In this document: positions 27,008 through 34,348 of the stretch, in pieces
How the letters are laid out: every line of letters begins with the position of its first letter
Numbering within the stretch: position 1 is the stretch's first letter
Assembly: GCF_017833035.1 (NCBI RefSeq)
Contig: NZ_JAFIBM010000001.1
Location: forward strand, 2,935,762-2,999,761
Origin: Frigoribacterium sp. PvP032
GTDB lineage: Bacteria > Actinomycetota > Actinomycetes > Actinomycetales > Microbacteriaceae
Reading direction: 5' to 3'
Length of the DNA: 64,000 nucleotides
The notes under the pieces: generated by a model
What the model saw: only the letters and a program-made list of their open reading frames with translations
Told to the model about the DNA's origin: nothing
Databases searched by the model: none
Translations under genes and position numbers: made by a program

Positions 27008-27409
27008 ATGTTCGGACGCACCACCATGTCCACCCGACGGGCCCGGCCCCGGGCCGTCTGGGCGGCGCTCGTCACCTCCGCGGTGCTCTGCTTCCTGATC
27101 GTCGTGGGGGTCTTCGTGCCCGTCCTCGGCCTCATCGGAGCAGCGGACGGCGGCACCGCCGGGGCGCTCGACGTGCCGGTCGGCTCGATCGCCGCGGCGG
27201 CCGTGATCGGCTACCTGCTCGCGGTGGTGCTGCTGGCGCTGATCCTCGTGGTCCGCAACGGCGCGCTCGCCTGGGTGCTCGGGGTCGCCGCCGTGATCTC
27301 GACGCTGCTCGTGTCGCTCTGGCCGCTGCTCGCGACCGCGCTCGCGGGCGTCGACCAGGCGCGCGACGTCGGACCCTTCATCCAGGAGCTGCTGCAGCGC
27401 TTCAGCTGA
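27008..27409 (+). CDS. Small integral membrane protein, end of Asp23 operon
   Basis: 133 residues with three predicted membrane segments (WAALVTSAVLCFLIVVGVFVPVLGLIGA, IAAAAVIGYLLAVVLLALILVV, ALAWVLGVAAVISTLLVSLWPLL) and a basic N-terminus. GAGAGGCGACGACG precedes the ATG. No family is recognised. It is 60 bp downstream of the Asp23-LEA gene and probably co-transcribed. A tandem array and a 70-bp dyad follow the stop. Confidence 0.72.
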   Translation: MFGRTTMSTRRARPRAVWAALVTSAVLCFLIVVGVFVPVLGLIGAADGGTAGALDVPVGSIAAAAVIGYLLAVVLLALILVVRNGALAWVLGVAAVISTLLVSLWPLLATALAGVDQARDVGPFIQELLQRFS

Positions 27410-27493
27410 TCTGCTGCGCTCCTCCTCCGCACCGCCGCTGCGTTGCTGTACCGCTGCTGCGTCGCTGTACCGCTGCCGCGTCGCTCATTCTGC

Positions 27494-27563
27494 CGAGGGC
27501 GGGTCGCCGGGCTCGAGGGCGGGTCCTCCGTGACCCGCCCTCGGCGCAGGCGACCCGCCCTCG
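27494..27563. repeat. 70-bp GAGGGCGGGT dyad element, copy c
   Basis: Same four-box layout and length as the copies at 10937, 11275 and 28097. It lies between the convergent membrane-protein and arsC genes, in a 251-bp gap. The gap also holds a 16-19-bp tandem array (27435-27487, CCGCTGCnGCGTCGCTGTA) and a GCGCAGC-rich stretch up to 27660. Confidence 0.85.
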
Positions 27564-27660
27564 ACGTGGTTCGCGCGCGCGACTCGGTGCCGCGGCTCAG
27601 CAGCGCAGCGGGTCGGCCCAGCGCAGCGCGGCGCACCGCGGCGCAGCAGCGCAGCTCAGC

Positions 27661-28062
27661 TCAGCGCTGGAGCTCGGCGAGCAGCAGCTCGACGCGGCCG
27701 CGGATCTCGTCGCGGATCGGGCGGACGGCCTCGATGCCCTGACCGGCAGGGTCGGCGAGCTCCCAGTCCTCGTAGCGCTTCCCCGGGAAGATCGGGCACA
27801 CGTCGCCGCAGCCCATCGTGACGACGACGTCGGACGCGTGCACCTGCTCGGTGGTCATCAGCTGCGGCACGGCCGTCGAGATGTCGATGCCGACCTCGGC
27901 CATGGCCTGCACGGCGACGGGGTTGATGCTCGCACCTGGCTCGGACCCGCCCGACCGCACCTCCACGGCGCCGTCGGAGAGCGAGCGGGTGAAGCCCGCG
28001 GCCATCTGCGACCTCCCCGCGTTGTGGACGCAGACGAACAGGACGACGGGCTTCGGGCTCAT
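27661..28062 (-). CDS. arsC: Arsenate reductase, low-molecular-weight phosphatase fold
   Basis: 133-residue reductase of arsenate to arsenite. The P-loop CVHNAGRSQMAAGF matches Cys-X5-Arg, and further cysteines sit in VVVTMGCGDVCPIFPGKRYEDWELADP as in the thioredoxin- or mycothiol-linked ArsC class. The true start is the ATG at 28060-28062; upstream in-frame codons run into the adjacent dyad repeat. It stands alone, with no arsenite pump or ArsR gene adjacent, and is flanked on both sides by 70-bp dyads. Confidence 0.9.
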   Translation of the reverse strand: MSPKPVVLFVCVHNAGRSQMAAGFTRSLSDGAVEVRSGGSEPGASINPVAVQAMAEVGIDISTAVPQLMTTEQVHASDVVVTMGCGDVCPIFPGKRYEDWELADPAGQGIEAVRPIRDEIRGRVELLLAELQR

Positions 28063-28096
28063 GCCGTCATCCTGGCCGACGCACCTCGCCCGTTGC

Positions 28097-28166
28097 TGAG
28101 GGCGGGTCCTCTGCGTCGAGGGCGGGTCCGCGACGACCCGCCCTCGACGCAGACGACCCGCCCTCG
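28097..28166. repeat. 70-bp GAGGGCGGGT dyad element, copy d
   Basis: The fourth copy, between crcB and arsC, beginning TGAGGGCGGGT. The arms are GCGTCGAGGGCGGGT and its reverse complement, with outer boxes at both ends. It starts 35 bp upstream of the arsC start codon, so it may also carry or disturb that promoter. Confidence 0.85.
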
Positions 28167-28203
28167 ACGAGATCCACACGTGCTCGCGACGCAGACGGCG
28201 AGC

Positions 28204-28581
28204 TCAGGCCGAGCCGAGCAGCACGCCGAGCACCCCGGCGCCGACGGCGAGCACCAGCACGCCGAGACCGTAGACGATCCCCGGCCCCCAGCGCCGCTCG
28301 GCCAGCAGCCGCACCGTCTCGACGCTCGCGGTGCTGAAGGTCGTGTAGCCGCCCATCAGGCCGCCCCCGAGCACGAGCAGCCACTCCGGTGCGAGAGCCG
28401 AGGAGGCGGCGAGCCCGGTGAGCAGGCCGAGCACGAACGAGCCCCCCACGTTCACCACCGCCGTGGCGAGCGGCAGCCGCGTCGACACTGCCGCGCGGAC
28501 GGCGCCGTCGACCACGAGCCGCAGCGCTGCGCCGACGCCGCCGGCCAGCGCCACGACGACGAACAGCCAGGGCGCGATCAC
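28204..28581 (-). CDS. crcB: Fluoride efflux channel CrcB/Fluc, second subunit
   Basis: 125-residue four-helix fluoride channel subunit. The family motifs are GGVGAALRLVVD, NVGGSFVLGLLTG and GGYTTFSTASVETVRLL. The GTG start overlaps the upstream crcB stop (GTGA). Gram-positive bacteria often carry two adjacent crcB genes whose products may form a heterodimer. No fluoride riboswitch was recognised upstream of the pair. Confidence 0.92.
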   Translation of the reverse strand: MIAPWLFVVVALAGGVGAALRLVVDGAVRAAVSTRLPLATAVVNVGGSFVLGLLTGLAASSALAPEWLLVLGGGLMGGYTTFSTASVETVRLLAERRWGPGIVYGLGVLVLAVGAGVLGVLLGSA

Positions 28582-29060
28582 GAACGACCCCGGCGGCCGC
28601 GCGCGAGCACGGCGCCGAGCGCGATGCCGCCGCCCGCGGCGAGCGCCCCGACGACCACCGACCCGACGGCGTACGCGACGGCCACCCCCGCGTGCCCGTC
28701 GAGCAGCAGCCCCGTGTCGACGGCGAGCGCGCTGTAGGTCGTGAAGCCACCGAGCACGCCCGTGCCGACGAACAGGCGGAGGTCGCGGCGGCGTCCGCGG
28801 TCGGGCCCGCGACGGAGCAACGTCTCGAGCAGCAGCCCCAGCGCGAACGAGCCCACCACGTTGACGACGCCGATCGTGACGGGCAGACCGTCGGCAGCCG
28901 CAGGGAAGGTCAGGGCCAGTGCCTCCCGGGCCCCGGTGCCGAGGGTCCCGCCGACGAAGACGAGGCCGAGCGACCGCCAGCGCAGGTGCACCGGCCGGGC
29001 CGACGCCTCCTCGTCTCGCAGGTCGCCGTCCCCGGGTTCGGCCGGCGGCGGTGCGGTCAC
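28578..29060 (-). CDS. crcB: Fluoride efflux channel CrcB/Fluc, first subunit
   Basis: 160-residue CrcB protein with an N-terminal acidic extension of ~30 residues, then GGTLGTGAREAL, NVVGSFALGLLLETLL and GGFTTYSALAVDTGLLL. The last two match the channel motifs at equivalent positions in the downstream paralogue. GTG start at 29058-29060. It overlaps the second crcB gene, consistent with a two-gene operon exporting fluoride. Confidence 0.9.
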   Translation of the reverse strand: MTAPPPAEPGDGDLRDEEASARPVHLRWRSLGLVFVGGTLGTGAREALALTFPAAADGLPVTIGVVNVVGSFALGLLLETLLRRGPDRGRRRDLRLFVGTGVLGGFTTYSALAVDTGLLLDGHAGVAVAYAVGSVVVGALAAGGGIALGAVLARGRRGRS

Positions 29061-29186
29061 GCGTGCCTCCCCGGTCTCGTGCCGACGGGCGCGGCACCTC
29101 GGCAGTCAACCACGCACGAGGGCCCCGGGTCGGCGACGACCAGGGGCCCTGCACGAGCGAGCTGCTGCTGTCGCTGTCGCTGTCGC

Positions 29187-29684
29187 CTAGAGCTCGATCT
29201 TCTGGTTGTCGGCGTCCAGCGCGTCGCCGGTGACCTTCGACTTGACGAACGAGAGGGCCGAGGCGACCTTGCCGCCGGGGCTGTCCCAGTACTCGGCGCT
29301 GTCGGCGGAGAACTTGACGAGTCCGACAGTCGGGTCGGACGGGCCCTCGGGGAACCACGCCTCGACGCGGCTGTTCCACAGCTGCTCGAGCTTCGAGTGG
29401 TCGTCGACGACGGCTGCGGTGCCGGCGAGCGAGACCCACGAGTCGCGGGCGCTGAGGGTGACGCCGACGGTGTCCTTGCGCTGGAGGTGCGCGACGGCCG
29501 TCGAGCCGAGGCCGACGATGAACCAGAGGTCGCCGTCGAACTCCGTCTCCTGCAGCGTCATAGGGTGCCCGACGAGGGCCCCGTTCTCGTCGATGGTGGT
29601 GAGCATCGCGAAGTCGAAGTCGCCCAGCAGCTTCGCGAGCTTGGCGACGTCGTCGTGATGGGTGGTGCTGGTGCTGTCGGCCAC
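29187..29684 (-). CDS. Pyridoxamine 5'-phosphate oxidase-family (general stress) protein
   Basis: 165-residue flavin-binding split-barrel protein like the general stress protein 26 group. Motifs: KLAKLLGDFDFAMLTTIDENGALVGHPMTLQETEFDGDLWFIVG, KDTVGVTLSARDSWVSLAGTAAVVDD, LWNSRVEAWFPEGPSDPTVGLVKFSADSAEYWDSPGGKV. The GTG at 29682-29684 has AAGGAG seven bases upstream. Binding of FMN or F420 is possible. GCGACA repeats follow directly after the stop codon (29161-29186). Confidence 0.87.
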   Translation of the reverse strand: MADSTSTTHHDDVAKLAKLLGDFDFAMLTTIDENGALVGHPMTLQETEFDGDLWFIVGLGSTAVAHLQRKDTVGVTLSARDSWVSLAGTAAVVDDHSKLEQLWNSRVEAWFPEGPSDPTVGLVKFSADSAEYWDSPGGKVASALSFVKSKVTGDALDADNQKIEL

Positions 29685-29903
29685 GAGTGGCTCCTTCCGT
29701 CCGTCGGCCTGGGGCCGACACGAGTCGAGCGGGGGGTGGTGCTCCGCCCACACTGCTCCCCCGGGCGCCCCGGATGCACGGCTGCCGACGCGGGACCTCG
29801 GAGACCGTTCCCAGCCGGGTGCGTGTCTGCCGCGTGGAGGAGCCGCGACGTACGCTGTCCGTGCACGCTGCCCCACGCACGTCCCCCGGCGCGAAGGACT
29901 CCC

Positions 29904-30335
29904 ATGCGACACGACGGTCACCCCGACGACCTGCCTGCCGACCTGCCAGAGGGCGGTCCGGCGACGGGTCCCGACGAGGAGGCGCGCGAGACGGGGCGGG
30001 AACGGCCGGTGACCGACGCGGTCGCCCAGGAGGCGCCTCCTGCGTCCGACCTGGACGCCTGGTCCGAAGAGAGGCACCGCGAGCTCGAGCTGTACCTCGA
30101 GCACGACCGCGAGGTCGAGGCCCTGCGGCAGCGGGAGCTCGCCGCCGCCGAGCGCGAGCGCGCCGCGCGTGCCGCCCGCCTCCGCGAGGCCGAGCTGCCG
30201 CCGGAGCTGCGCGACCTGGACGACGACGACTGGGTCCCCGGGCGTCGCCGCCGTCTCGTCATGGGCACGTCGCGGGTCGTCGCGGCGATCGCCCTCCTCG
30301 CGGTGCTGGCCCTGGCCGTCACCGCGGTCTTCTAG
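29904..30335 (+). CDS. Tail-anchored protein with charged helical region, unknown function
   Basis: 143 residues: an acidic N-terminus, a strongly charged helix (~45-100: EERHRELELYLEHDREVEALRQRELAAAERERAARAARLREAEL) likely to form a coiled coil, and a single C-terminal membrane segment (SRVVAAIALLAVLALAVTAVF). The ATG at 29904-29906 has GAAGGAC upstream. It is divergent from the stress-protein gene. No family is recognised. Confidence 0.7.
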   Translation: MRHDGHPDDLPADLPEGGPATGPDEEARETGRERPVTDAVAQEAPPASDLDAWSEERHRELELYLEHDREVEALRQRELAAAERERAARAARLREAELPPELRDLDDDDWVPGRRRRLVMGTSRVVAAIALLAVLALAVTAVF

Positions 30336-30400
30336 GCGGCTCGCACCTCTTCGACTCCGGGCATCCGGGCAGCTCGGGCACCGGGCAGCTCGGGCACCGT

Positions 30401-30446
30401 CGAGTGAACGGAACACCGCCGAAGTGGGCGGTGCCCGGTTCACTCG
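30401..30446. terminator. Long inverted repeat between convergent genes
   Basis: Arms CGAGTGAACGGAACACCGCC and GGCGGTGCCCGGTTCACTCG pair at 17 of 20 positions around a six-base loop. The element lies between the convergent tail-anchored gene and the HxlR remnant and may terminate both. Confidence 0.6.
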
Positions 30447-30452
30447 GCGGCG

Positions 30453-30731
30453 CTAGAGGACCTCGGCGTCGTAGCGGGCGCGGGCGCGTTCGACCTCGGG
30501 AAGGTTCCGGCTCGTCCAGGTCAGCAGGGCGTCGACCAGCTCGTTGAGCGAGTCTCCGATCGGGGCGATGCGGTACTCGATGGCGACGGGCCTGGTCTGC
30601 AGCACGACGCGCTCGACCATCCCGTTGCGCTCGAGTCGTCGGAGCGTGGCCGTCAGCGACTTCTGGCCGACCGCGGGCACGACCCGGCGCACCCCTGAGA
30701 TGACCGTCCAGACCCTGAGCCCCGAGGGCAT
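30453..30731 (-). pseudogene. HxlR-type regulator, N-terminally truncated
   Basis: The visible 92 codons match the C-terminal two-thirds of an HxlR winged-helix regulator (GQKSLTATLRRLERNGMVERVVLQTRPVAIEYRIAPIGDSLNELVDALLTW). The ~40-residue N-terminal part with the conserved cysteine and GGKW-like helix is missing. In its place the reading frame runs backwards over the start of the divergent RidA gene (overlap 30700-30731). The simplest reading is a deletion that removed the hxlR 5' end and intergenic promoter and joined it to ridA. The remnant may still be transcribed, but DNA binding is doubtful. Confidence 0.6.
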
Positions 30732-31110
30732 GTTCCAGCCAGTCCCCTACGACCACGTCTCGATCGCGACCGGCTCCCGGCATGTGCACGTCGCGGGCCA
30801 GATCGCCCGCGACGGCGAGGGCCGCCGTCTGTTCCCCGGCGATCTCGCGCGGCAGGTGGCCCAGGTGCTCCGGAACGCGCACCGCGGGCTCGCCGCCGCC
30901 GGGGCCGACTTCTCGGACGTCGTCCGGCTCCGCTTCTTCCTCACCGGCTCGACGCCCGCGATGTTCGCCGACTTCACGGCCGGCATCGCGCTGGTCGCCG
31001 ACGAGCTCGACCTGCCGACTCCCCTGCCCCCGGTGTCGGCGATCGGCGTCGACTTCCTGTTCGAGCCCGACGTGCTGGTCGAGCTCGAGGCGTACGCGAT
31101 CCTCGACTGA
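30700..31110 (+). CDS. RidA (YjgF/YER057c/UK114) family enamine/imine deaminase
   Basis: 136-residue protein of the RidA group, which hydrolyses reactive enamine/imine intermediates of amino-acid metabolism. Family features: SPEGMFQPVPYDHVSIATGSRHVHVAGQIARDGEG, DLARQVAQVLRNAHRGLAAAGADFSDVVRLRFFLTG, and a VDFLFEPDVLVELEAYAIL end. The arginine common in the active site is not in its usual C-terminal place, so activity may differ. The ATG at 30700-30702 has no clear ribosome site because the upstream region looks deleted. Confidence 0.82.
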   Translation: MTVQTLSPEGMFQPVPYDHVSIATGSRHVHVAGQIARDGEGRRLFPGDLARQVAQVLRNAHRGLAAAGADFSDVVRLRFFLTGSTPAMFADFTAGIALVADELDLPTPLPPVSAIGVDFLFEPDVLVELEAYAILD

Positions 31111-31190
31111 GGGGGCCTAGCCCAGCGCGACGACTCGAGGGCGTGCTGGGCCGGGCCGAGCCGGGCCGATGCCGGGGTGGGCCGAGTCGG

Positions 31191-32018
31191 CTACTCGCCG
31201 ATCTCGTCGTCGTCCTGCGCGCTGAGGTAGAGCCGGTGGCTCGTGATGATCAGCGAGAGCCAGCCGGTGCCGGTCACCCAGCCGACGGCGACGTCGGTGA
31301 ACCAGTGTGCGCCGAGCAGCACCCGCGAGAGACCGACGGTGACCGCAGCGGCGGCGGCCCCGCCGATGACGGCCACCTGCGGGCCGTTCTTCTCCTGCCG
31401 CAGGGCGACGAGGTACGCGAGCACGCCCAGGATCGTCGTCGTGTTGAGCGTGTGTCCGGAAGGGAACGACGGCGACTTCTCGAACGGCGGGATCGCCTCG
31501 TGCCGCGGCGGGCGGTTGCGGGCGATCAGCTTCTTGCCGATCACCGTCATGGCGAGCGACCCGGCCCCGGCGGCGACGATCAGGGTCACCGGGTTCGCGC
31601 GCCGGTCGCGCACCCCGAAGGCCACGGCCGCACCGACCGTGAGCGCGGGCATGGCGATCGGGCCGAACACGTGGGCGAGGGTCGCGGCGGCGCCGTTGAC
31701 GACGGGAGAGCGGAGCGCCTTCGCCTTCTCGAGCGCCGGTCGGTCGAGGCGTCCGATGCCGTCGCGATCGGTCACGCCGTCGTAGATGTAGGCGGCACCC
31801 ACGGTCGCCGCCGCGAGGATGCTCCCGCCGACGGCGAGCGTGGCGACGAGCGCGCGGCGAGCACCGACGCGCTTCGCGATCTCTCGGTGCTGCGAGGCGA
31901 GCCGCCGGCCCGCCGGTGTCCGCCACTCGGTGAGGTCGCGGGGCCCGATGCGGCGGTCGGGTCGACTGCCACCGACGGCGGTCGGACGTGCGGTTGCCGA
32001 GCTCGAGGTGCGGGTCAT
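31191..32018 (-). CDS. PAP2-family membrane phosphatase
   Basis: 275-residue integral membrane lipid phosphatase. All three phosphatase motifs are present: KKLIARNRPP (K-x6-RP), PSFPSGHT (PSGH), and SRVLLGAHWFTDVAVG (SR-x5-H-x3-D). The N-terminal ~55 residues are cytoplasmic and charged, and several hydrophobic segments follow. Possible substrates are phosphatidic acid or undecaprenyl pyrophosphate. The ATG at 32016-32018 is used. It follows a membrane-protein gene closely on the same strand. Confidence 0.87.
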   Translation of the reverse strand: MTRTSSSATARPTAVGGSRPDRRIGPRDLTEWRTPAGRRLASQHREIAKRVGARRALVATLAVGGSILAAATVGAAYIYDGVTDRDGIGRLDRPALEKAKALRSPVVNGAAATLAHVFGPIAMPALTVGAAVAFGVRDRRANPVTLIVAAGAGSLAMTVIGKKLIARNRPPRHEAIPPFEKSPSFPSGHTLNTTTILGVLAYLVALRQEKNGPQVAVIGGAAAAAVTVGLSRVLLGAHWFTDVAVGWVTGTGWLSLIITSHRLYLSAQDDDEIGE

Positions 32019-32022
32019 CTCG

Positions 32023-32904
32023 TCAGTCTGACCTGCTCGGGCCCTGGGCGGCCCAGTCGTCGTAGCCGACGACGCCCGAGAAGTCCGGCCCGCCGCCGGA
32101 TGCGACCGGCAGGAACGAGCCGTCGTCGTACCGCGGCCACTGCAGCATCCGCTGCCCAGGGCGGGCGTACGCGGTCGCCGGGGGCCGGAAGCCCTCGGAG
32201 GAGGGGCCAGTCAGGGACACGGACGCCGGCGCAGTCCCACTCGCAGTCACCGACGCGGGTGCTGGGCCAGGCGCGGGCCCCGACGGCCCTGCGAAGAGCT
32301 GGTACCCGAGCGGCACGAGCACCGTGCCGAGGGCGTCGAGCACGGCGACGACCCCCACCGCGCGCCAGTACGGCTCGCCGGGGTCGAGCGACGTGAACAG
32401 GAAGGGCAGGGTCAGCAGCACCGCGAGCGTGGCCACGAGCACGAGGGTCACGCTCGTCACGACCGACATGACCGGGTAGCGGAGACGCGCGCCGGTGGCC
32501 AGCACGAGGTGCACGTGCAGCAGGGCGACACGGGCGATCGAGGCGACGACGAGCCAGCCCCCGAAGCCGTCGAAGGCCGACCACGGCTCGTAGGCGTACG
32601 GGTCGGCGGGAGCCCGGTCCGGAGCCCAGATCTTGACCATGCCGGCGACGAAGAGGTAGATCGAGACCGCGAAGCTGACGAGGGCGAACGGCGTGCTCCG
32701 CTTCGAGGACACGTCAGCGTCGTACCAGGAGAACAGGGCGAAGGCGGTGAAGAGCACGGCGGTCGCGATGAGGCGCCACGAGGTCTCGCCGAAGGTCGCG
32801 GTGGCGATCGACACGATCGCGACGACGGCAGCGACCACGAGGGAGGCGATCACCACTCGCAGCATGATCGGTCGGACGCGTCCGAACGGGAACGTGGTCG
32901 TCAT
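32023..32904 (-). CDS. Integral membrane protein, unknown function
   Basis: 293 residues with six hydrophobic segments (VVIASLVVAAVVAIVSIA; LIATAVLFTAFALFSWY; PFALVSFAVSIYLFVAGMVKIW; WLVVASIARVALLHVHLVLA; VVTSVTLVLVATLAVLLTLPFLF; VGVVAVLDALGTVLVPLGYQLF) and a ~90-residue Pro/Ala/Ser cytoplasmic tail ending DDWAAQGPSRSD. No family is recognised, though the plan resembles actinobacterial membrane proteins of cell-division loci. It ends four bases before the PAP2 start, so the two are probably co-transcribed. Confidence 0.75.
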   Translation of the reverse strand: MTTTFPFGRVRPIMLRVVIASLVVAAVVAIVSIATATFGETSWRLIATAVLFTAFALFSWYDADVSSKRSTPFALVSFAVSIYLFVAGMVKIWAPDRAPADPYAYEPWSAFDGFGGWLVVASIARVALLHVHLVLATGARLRYPVMSVVTSVTLVLVATLAVLLTLPFLFTSLDPGEPYWRAVGVVAVLDALGTVLVPLGYQLFAGPSGPAPGPAPASVTASGTAPASVSLTGPSSEGFRPPATAYARPGQRMLQWPRYDDGSFLPVASGGGPDFSGVVGYDDWAAQGPSRSD

Positions 32905-33063
32905 GGGCAGGTCTCCTCGGTGTCGGCGATCGACGTGACCACGACCCTGGCACGAGATCCCCGCCCGGCATGCTCCCCCGAACGAGTCCCGTGCAGAACG
33001 CGCCCGCGCACCGGGCTGGGGACGAGCGACGACGATGCCGAAAGGCGCTCTGCGCTTCGTTAC

Positions 33064-33086
33064 GAATTGCTATATTATAGCAATTC
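33064..33086. promoter_or_regulatory. Perfect AT-rich palindrome, candidate operator/promoter of the ATPase gene
   Basis: Ten-base arms GAATTGCTAT and ATAGCAATTC separated by ATT. This is the most AT-rich short stretch near any gene here and ends 15 bases before the GTG start of the ATPase. It contains TATATT/TATTAT hexamers usable as a -10. A perfect dyad over the promoter indicates a dimeric repressor, perhaps the ATPase itself through its C-terminal winged-helix-like region. Confidence 0.7.
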
Positions 33087-33101
33087 ATCACGAGGAGACC
33101 T

Positions 33102-34277
33102 GTGCCCCTGAACCCGTTCACCCCTGGCGCCGGCACACGGCCCTCCATCTTGATCGGCCGCGAGCCGCAGCTCGCCCTGGTCAGCAACCTCGCCGACCTG
33201 GTCGAGGCAGGTCGCCCGTCCAACCCTGTGGTCTTCACGGGTCTCCGAGGGGTCGGCAAGACCACGCTCCTCCACGAGGTCGGCGCCGAGCTCCGGCGTC
33301 GTGGCTGGCTGGCCGGCTACTACGAAGTCCGACGCGACGTCGAGCCAGGCGCAGCTGTGCGGTCGATCGTCCGTGACAGCGCAGATCTCGCCCGAGGCAA
33401 GCTGCGCAAGGCGCTGTCGGCCGGCGGCCACTCGATCGACGGCATGACGCTGACCCTCGGCCCTGCGGGCTTCGGCTTCACCGTGCAGTCGGCCGGTGCA
33501 CGCGACGAGGCTGCCGACCCCTACCCGGAGCTCGTCCGGTTCCTGCGCGTGCTCGGCCGCGACGCCCGTCAGGGCGGCGTCGGCGTCGCTCTGCTCGTCG
33601 ACGAGCTCCAGGTCTTCCGGAAGCGGGACGTGGCCGTTCTCGTCCAGGCCCTCTCGGCTCTCAAGGACGAGCCGATCGTGCTGATCGGCGCGGGCCTGCC
33701 CTACCTCGCGTCCGAGCTCTCGAAGGCCAACACGTACGCTGAGCGGTTCCGGTACGAGCTCATCGATCGACTGGACCAGTCCGACGCCGCCGCCGCTGTC
33801 GTCGATCCGGCGCTCACCCTCGGGACGACGTGGGACGCGGCGGCCCTCGAGCGGGTGCTCGAGCTGGCCGACGGCTACCCGTACTTCCTCCAGCTCTACG
33901 CGAGCGAGTCGTGGGACGCGGCGGCCGGCGCGGCCCGCATCGAGACCGAGCACGTGGAGGCGGCGATCCCGGCCGTCCGGCGCCAGCTCGACGCCGGTCT
34001 CTACGCCGCCCGGTACGACCGCTTGTCGGAGCGGGAGCGAGAGTACGTGGACACGATGGTCACCGTCGCCGACGCGACCTGCCCTGACATGGTCGGCTCG
34101 CCACGCGTCGAGTCCGGTGCCGTGGCCGACGAACTGGACAAGTCGCTCTCGCAGCTCGGCACGACCCGAGATCGCATCATCCGCAAGGGGATCATCCACT
34201 CGCCCGCCTACGGCCTCCTCGAGTTCTCGGTCCCTGGCTTCGCCGACTACGTCCGCCGCCGTACGGGCCGAGCCTGA
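33102..34277 (+). CDS. AAA/STAND-like ATP-binding protein, ORC/Cdc6-like N-terminus
   Basis: 391-residue P-loop ATPase. Residues ~17-60: IGREPQLALVSNLADLVEAG then Walker A FTGLRGVGKTTLL. Walker B is VALLLVDELQVF (~170), sensor-like IVLIGAGLPYL (~200), then a helical lid (LADGYPYFLQLYASESWD). The C-terminal ~90 residues look like a winged helix (LSEREREYVDTMVTVAD, VADELDKSLSQLGTTRDRIIRKGIIH, YGLLEFSVPGFADYVRR). The GREP start and wH end resemble Orc1/Cdc6 and archaeal ATPase_2 proteins. GTG start behind CGAGGAGACCT. It is a single gene with its own palindromic promoter; roles could include DNA binding, stress response or phage defence, none proven. Confidence 0.75.
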   Translation: MPLNPFTPGAGTRPSILIGREPQLALVSNLADLVEAGRPSNPVVFTGLRGVGKTTLLHEVGAELRRRGWLAGYYEVRRDVEPGAAVRSIVRDSADLARGKLRKALSAGGHSIDGMTLTLGPAGFGFTVQSAGARDEAADPYPELVRFLRVLGRDARQGGVGVALLVDELQVFRKRDVAVLVQALSALKDEPIVLIGAGLPYLASELSKANTYAERFRYELIDRLDQSDAAAAVVDPALTLGTTWDAAALERVLELADGYPYFLQLYASESWDAAAGAARIETEHVEAAIPAVRRQLDAGLYAARYDRLSEREREYVDTMVTVADATCPDMVGSPRVESGAVADELDKSLSQLGTTRDRIIRKGIIHSPAYGLLEFSVPGFADYVRRRTGRA

Positions 34278-34293
34278 CCGGGCCGAACGAGCC

Positions 34294-34340
34294 GCAGGAG
34301 GTGCGGACCGGGTCCCGATGACCCGGCCCGCACCTCCTGC
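34294..34340. terminator. Near-perfect 21-bp inverted repeat, bidirectional terminator
   Basis: GCAGGAGGTGCGGACCGGGTC and its reverse complement (one mismatch) flank a five-base loop in the 71-bp gap between the convergent ATPase and rtcB genes. It would terminate both transcripts. It lacks a T-tract, as is common in high-GC actinobacteria. Confidence 0.75.
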
Positions 34341-34348
34341 GCGCCCTG

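Noticed and set aside
28950..29186. A fluoride riboswitch in front of the crcB pair
   Set aside because: No match to the crcB motif was seen; the gap before 29060 is short and contains only the GCGACA repeats and the end of the stress-protein gene.
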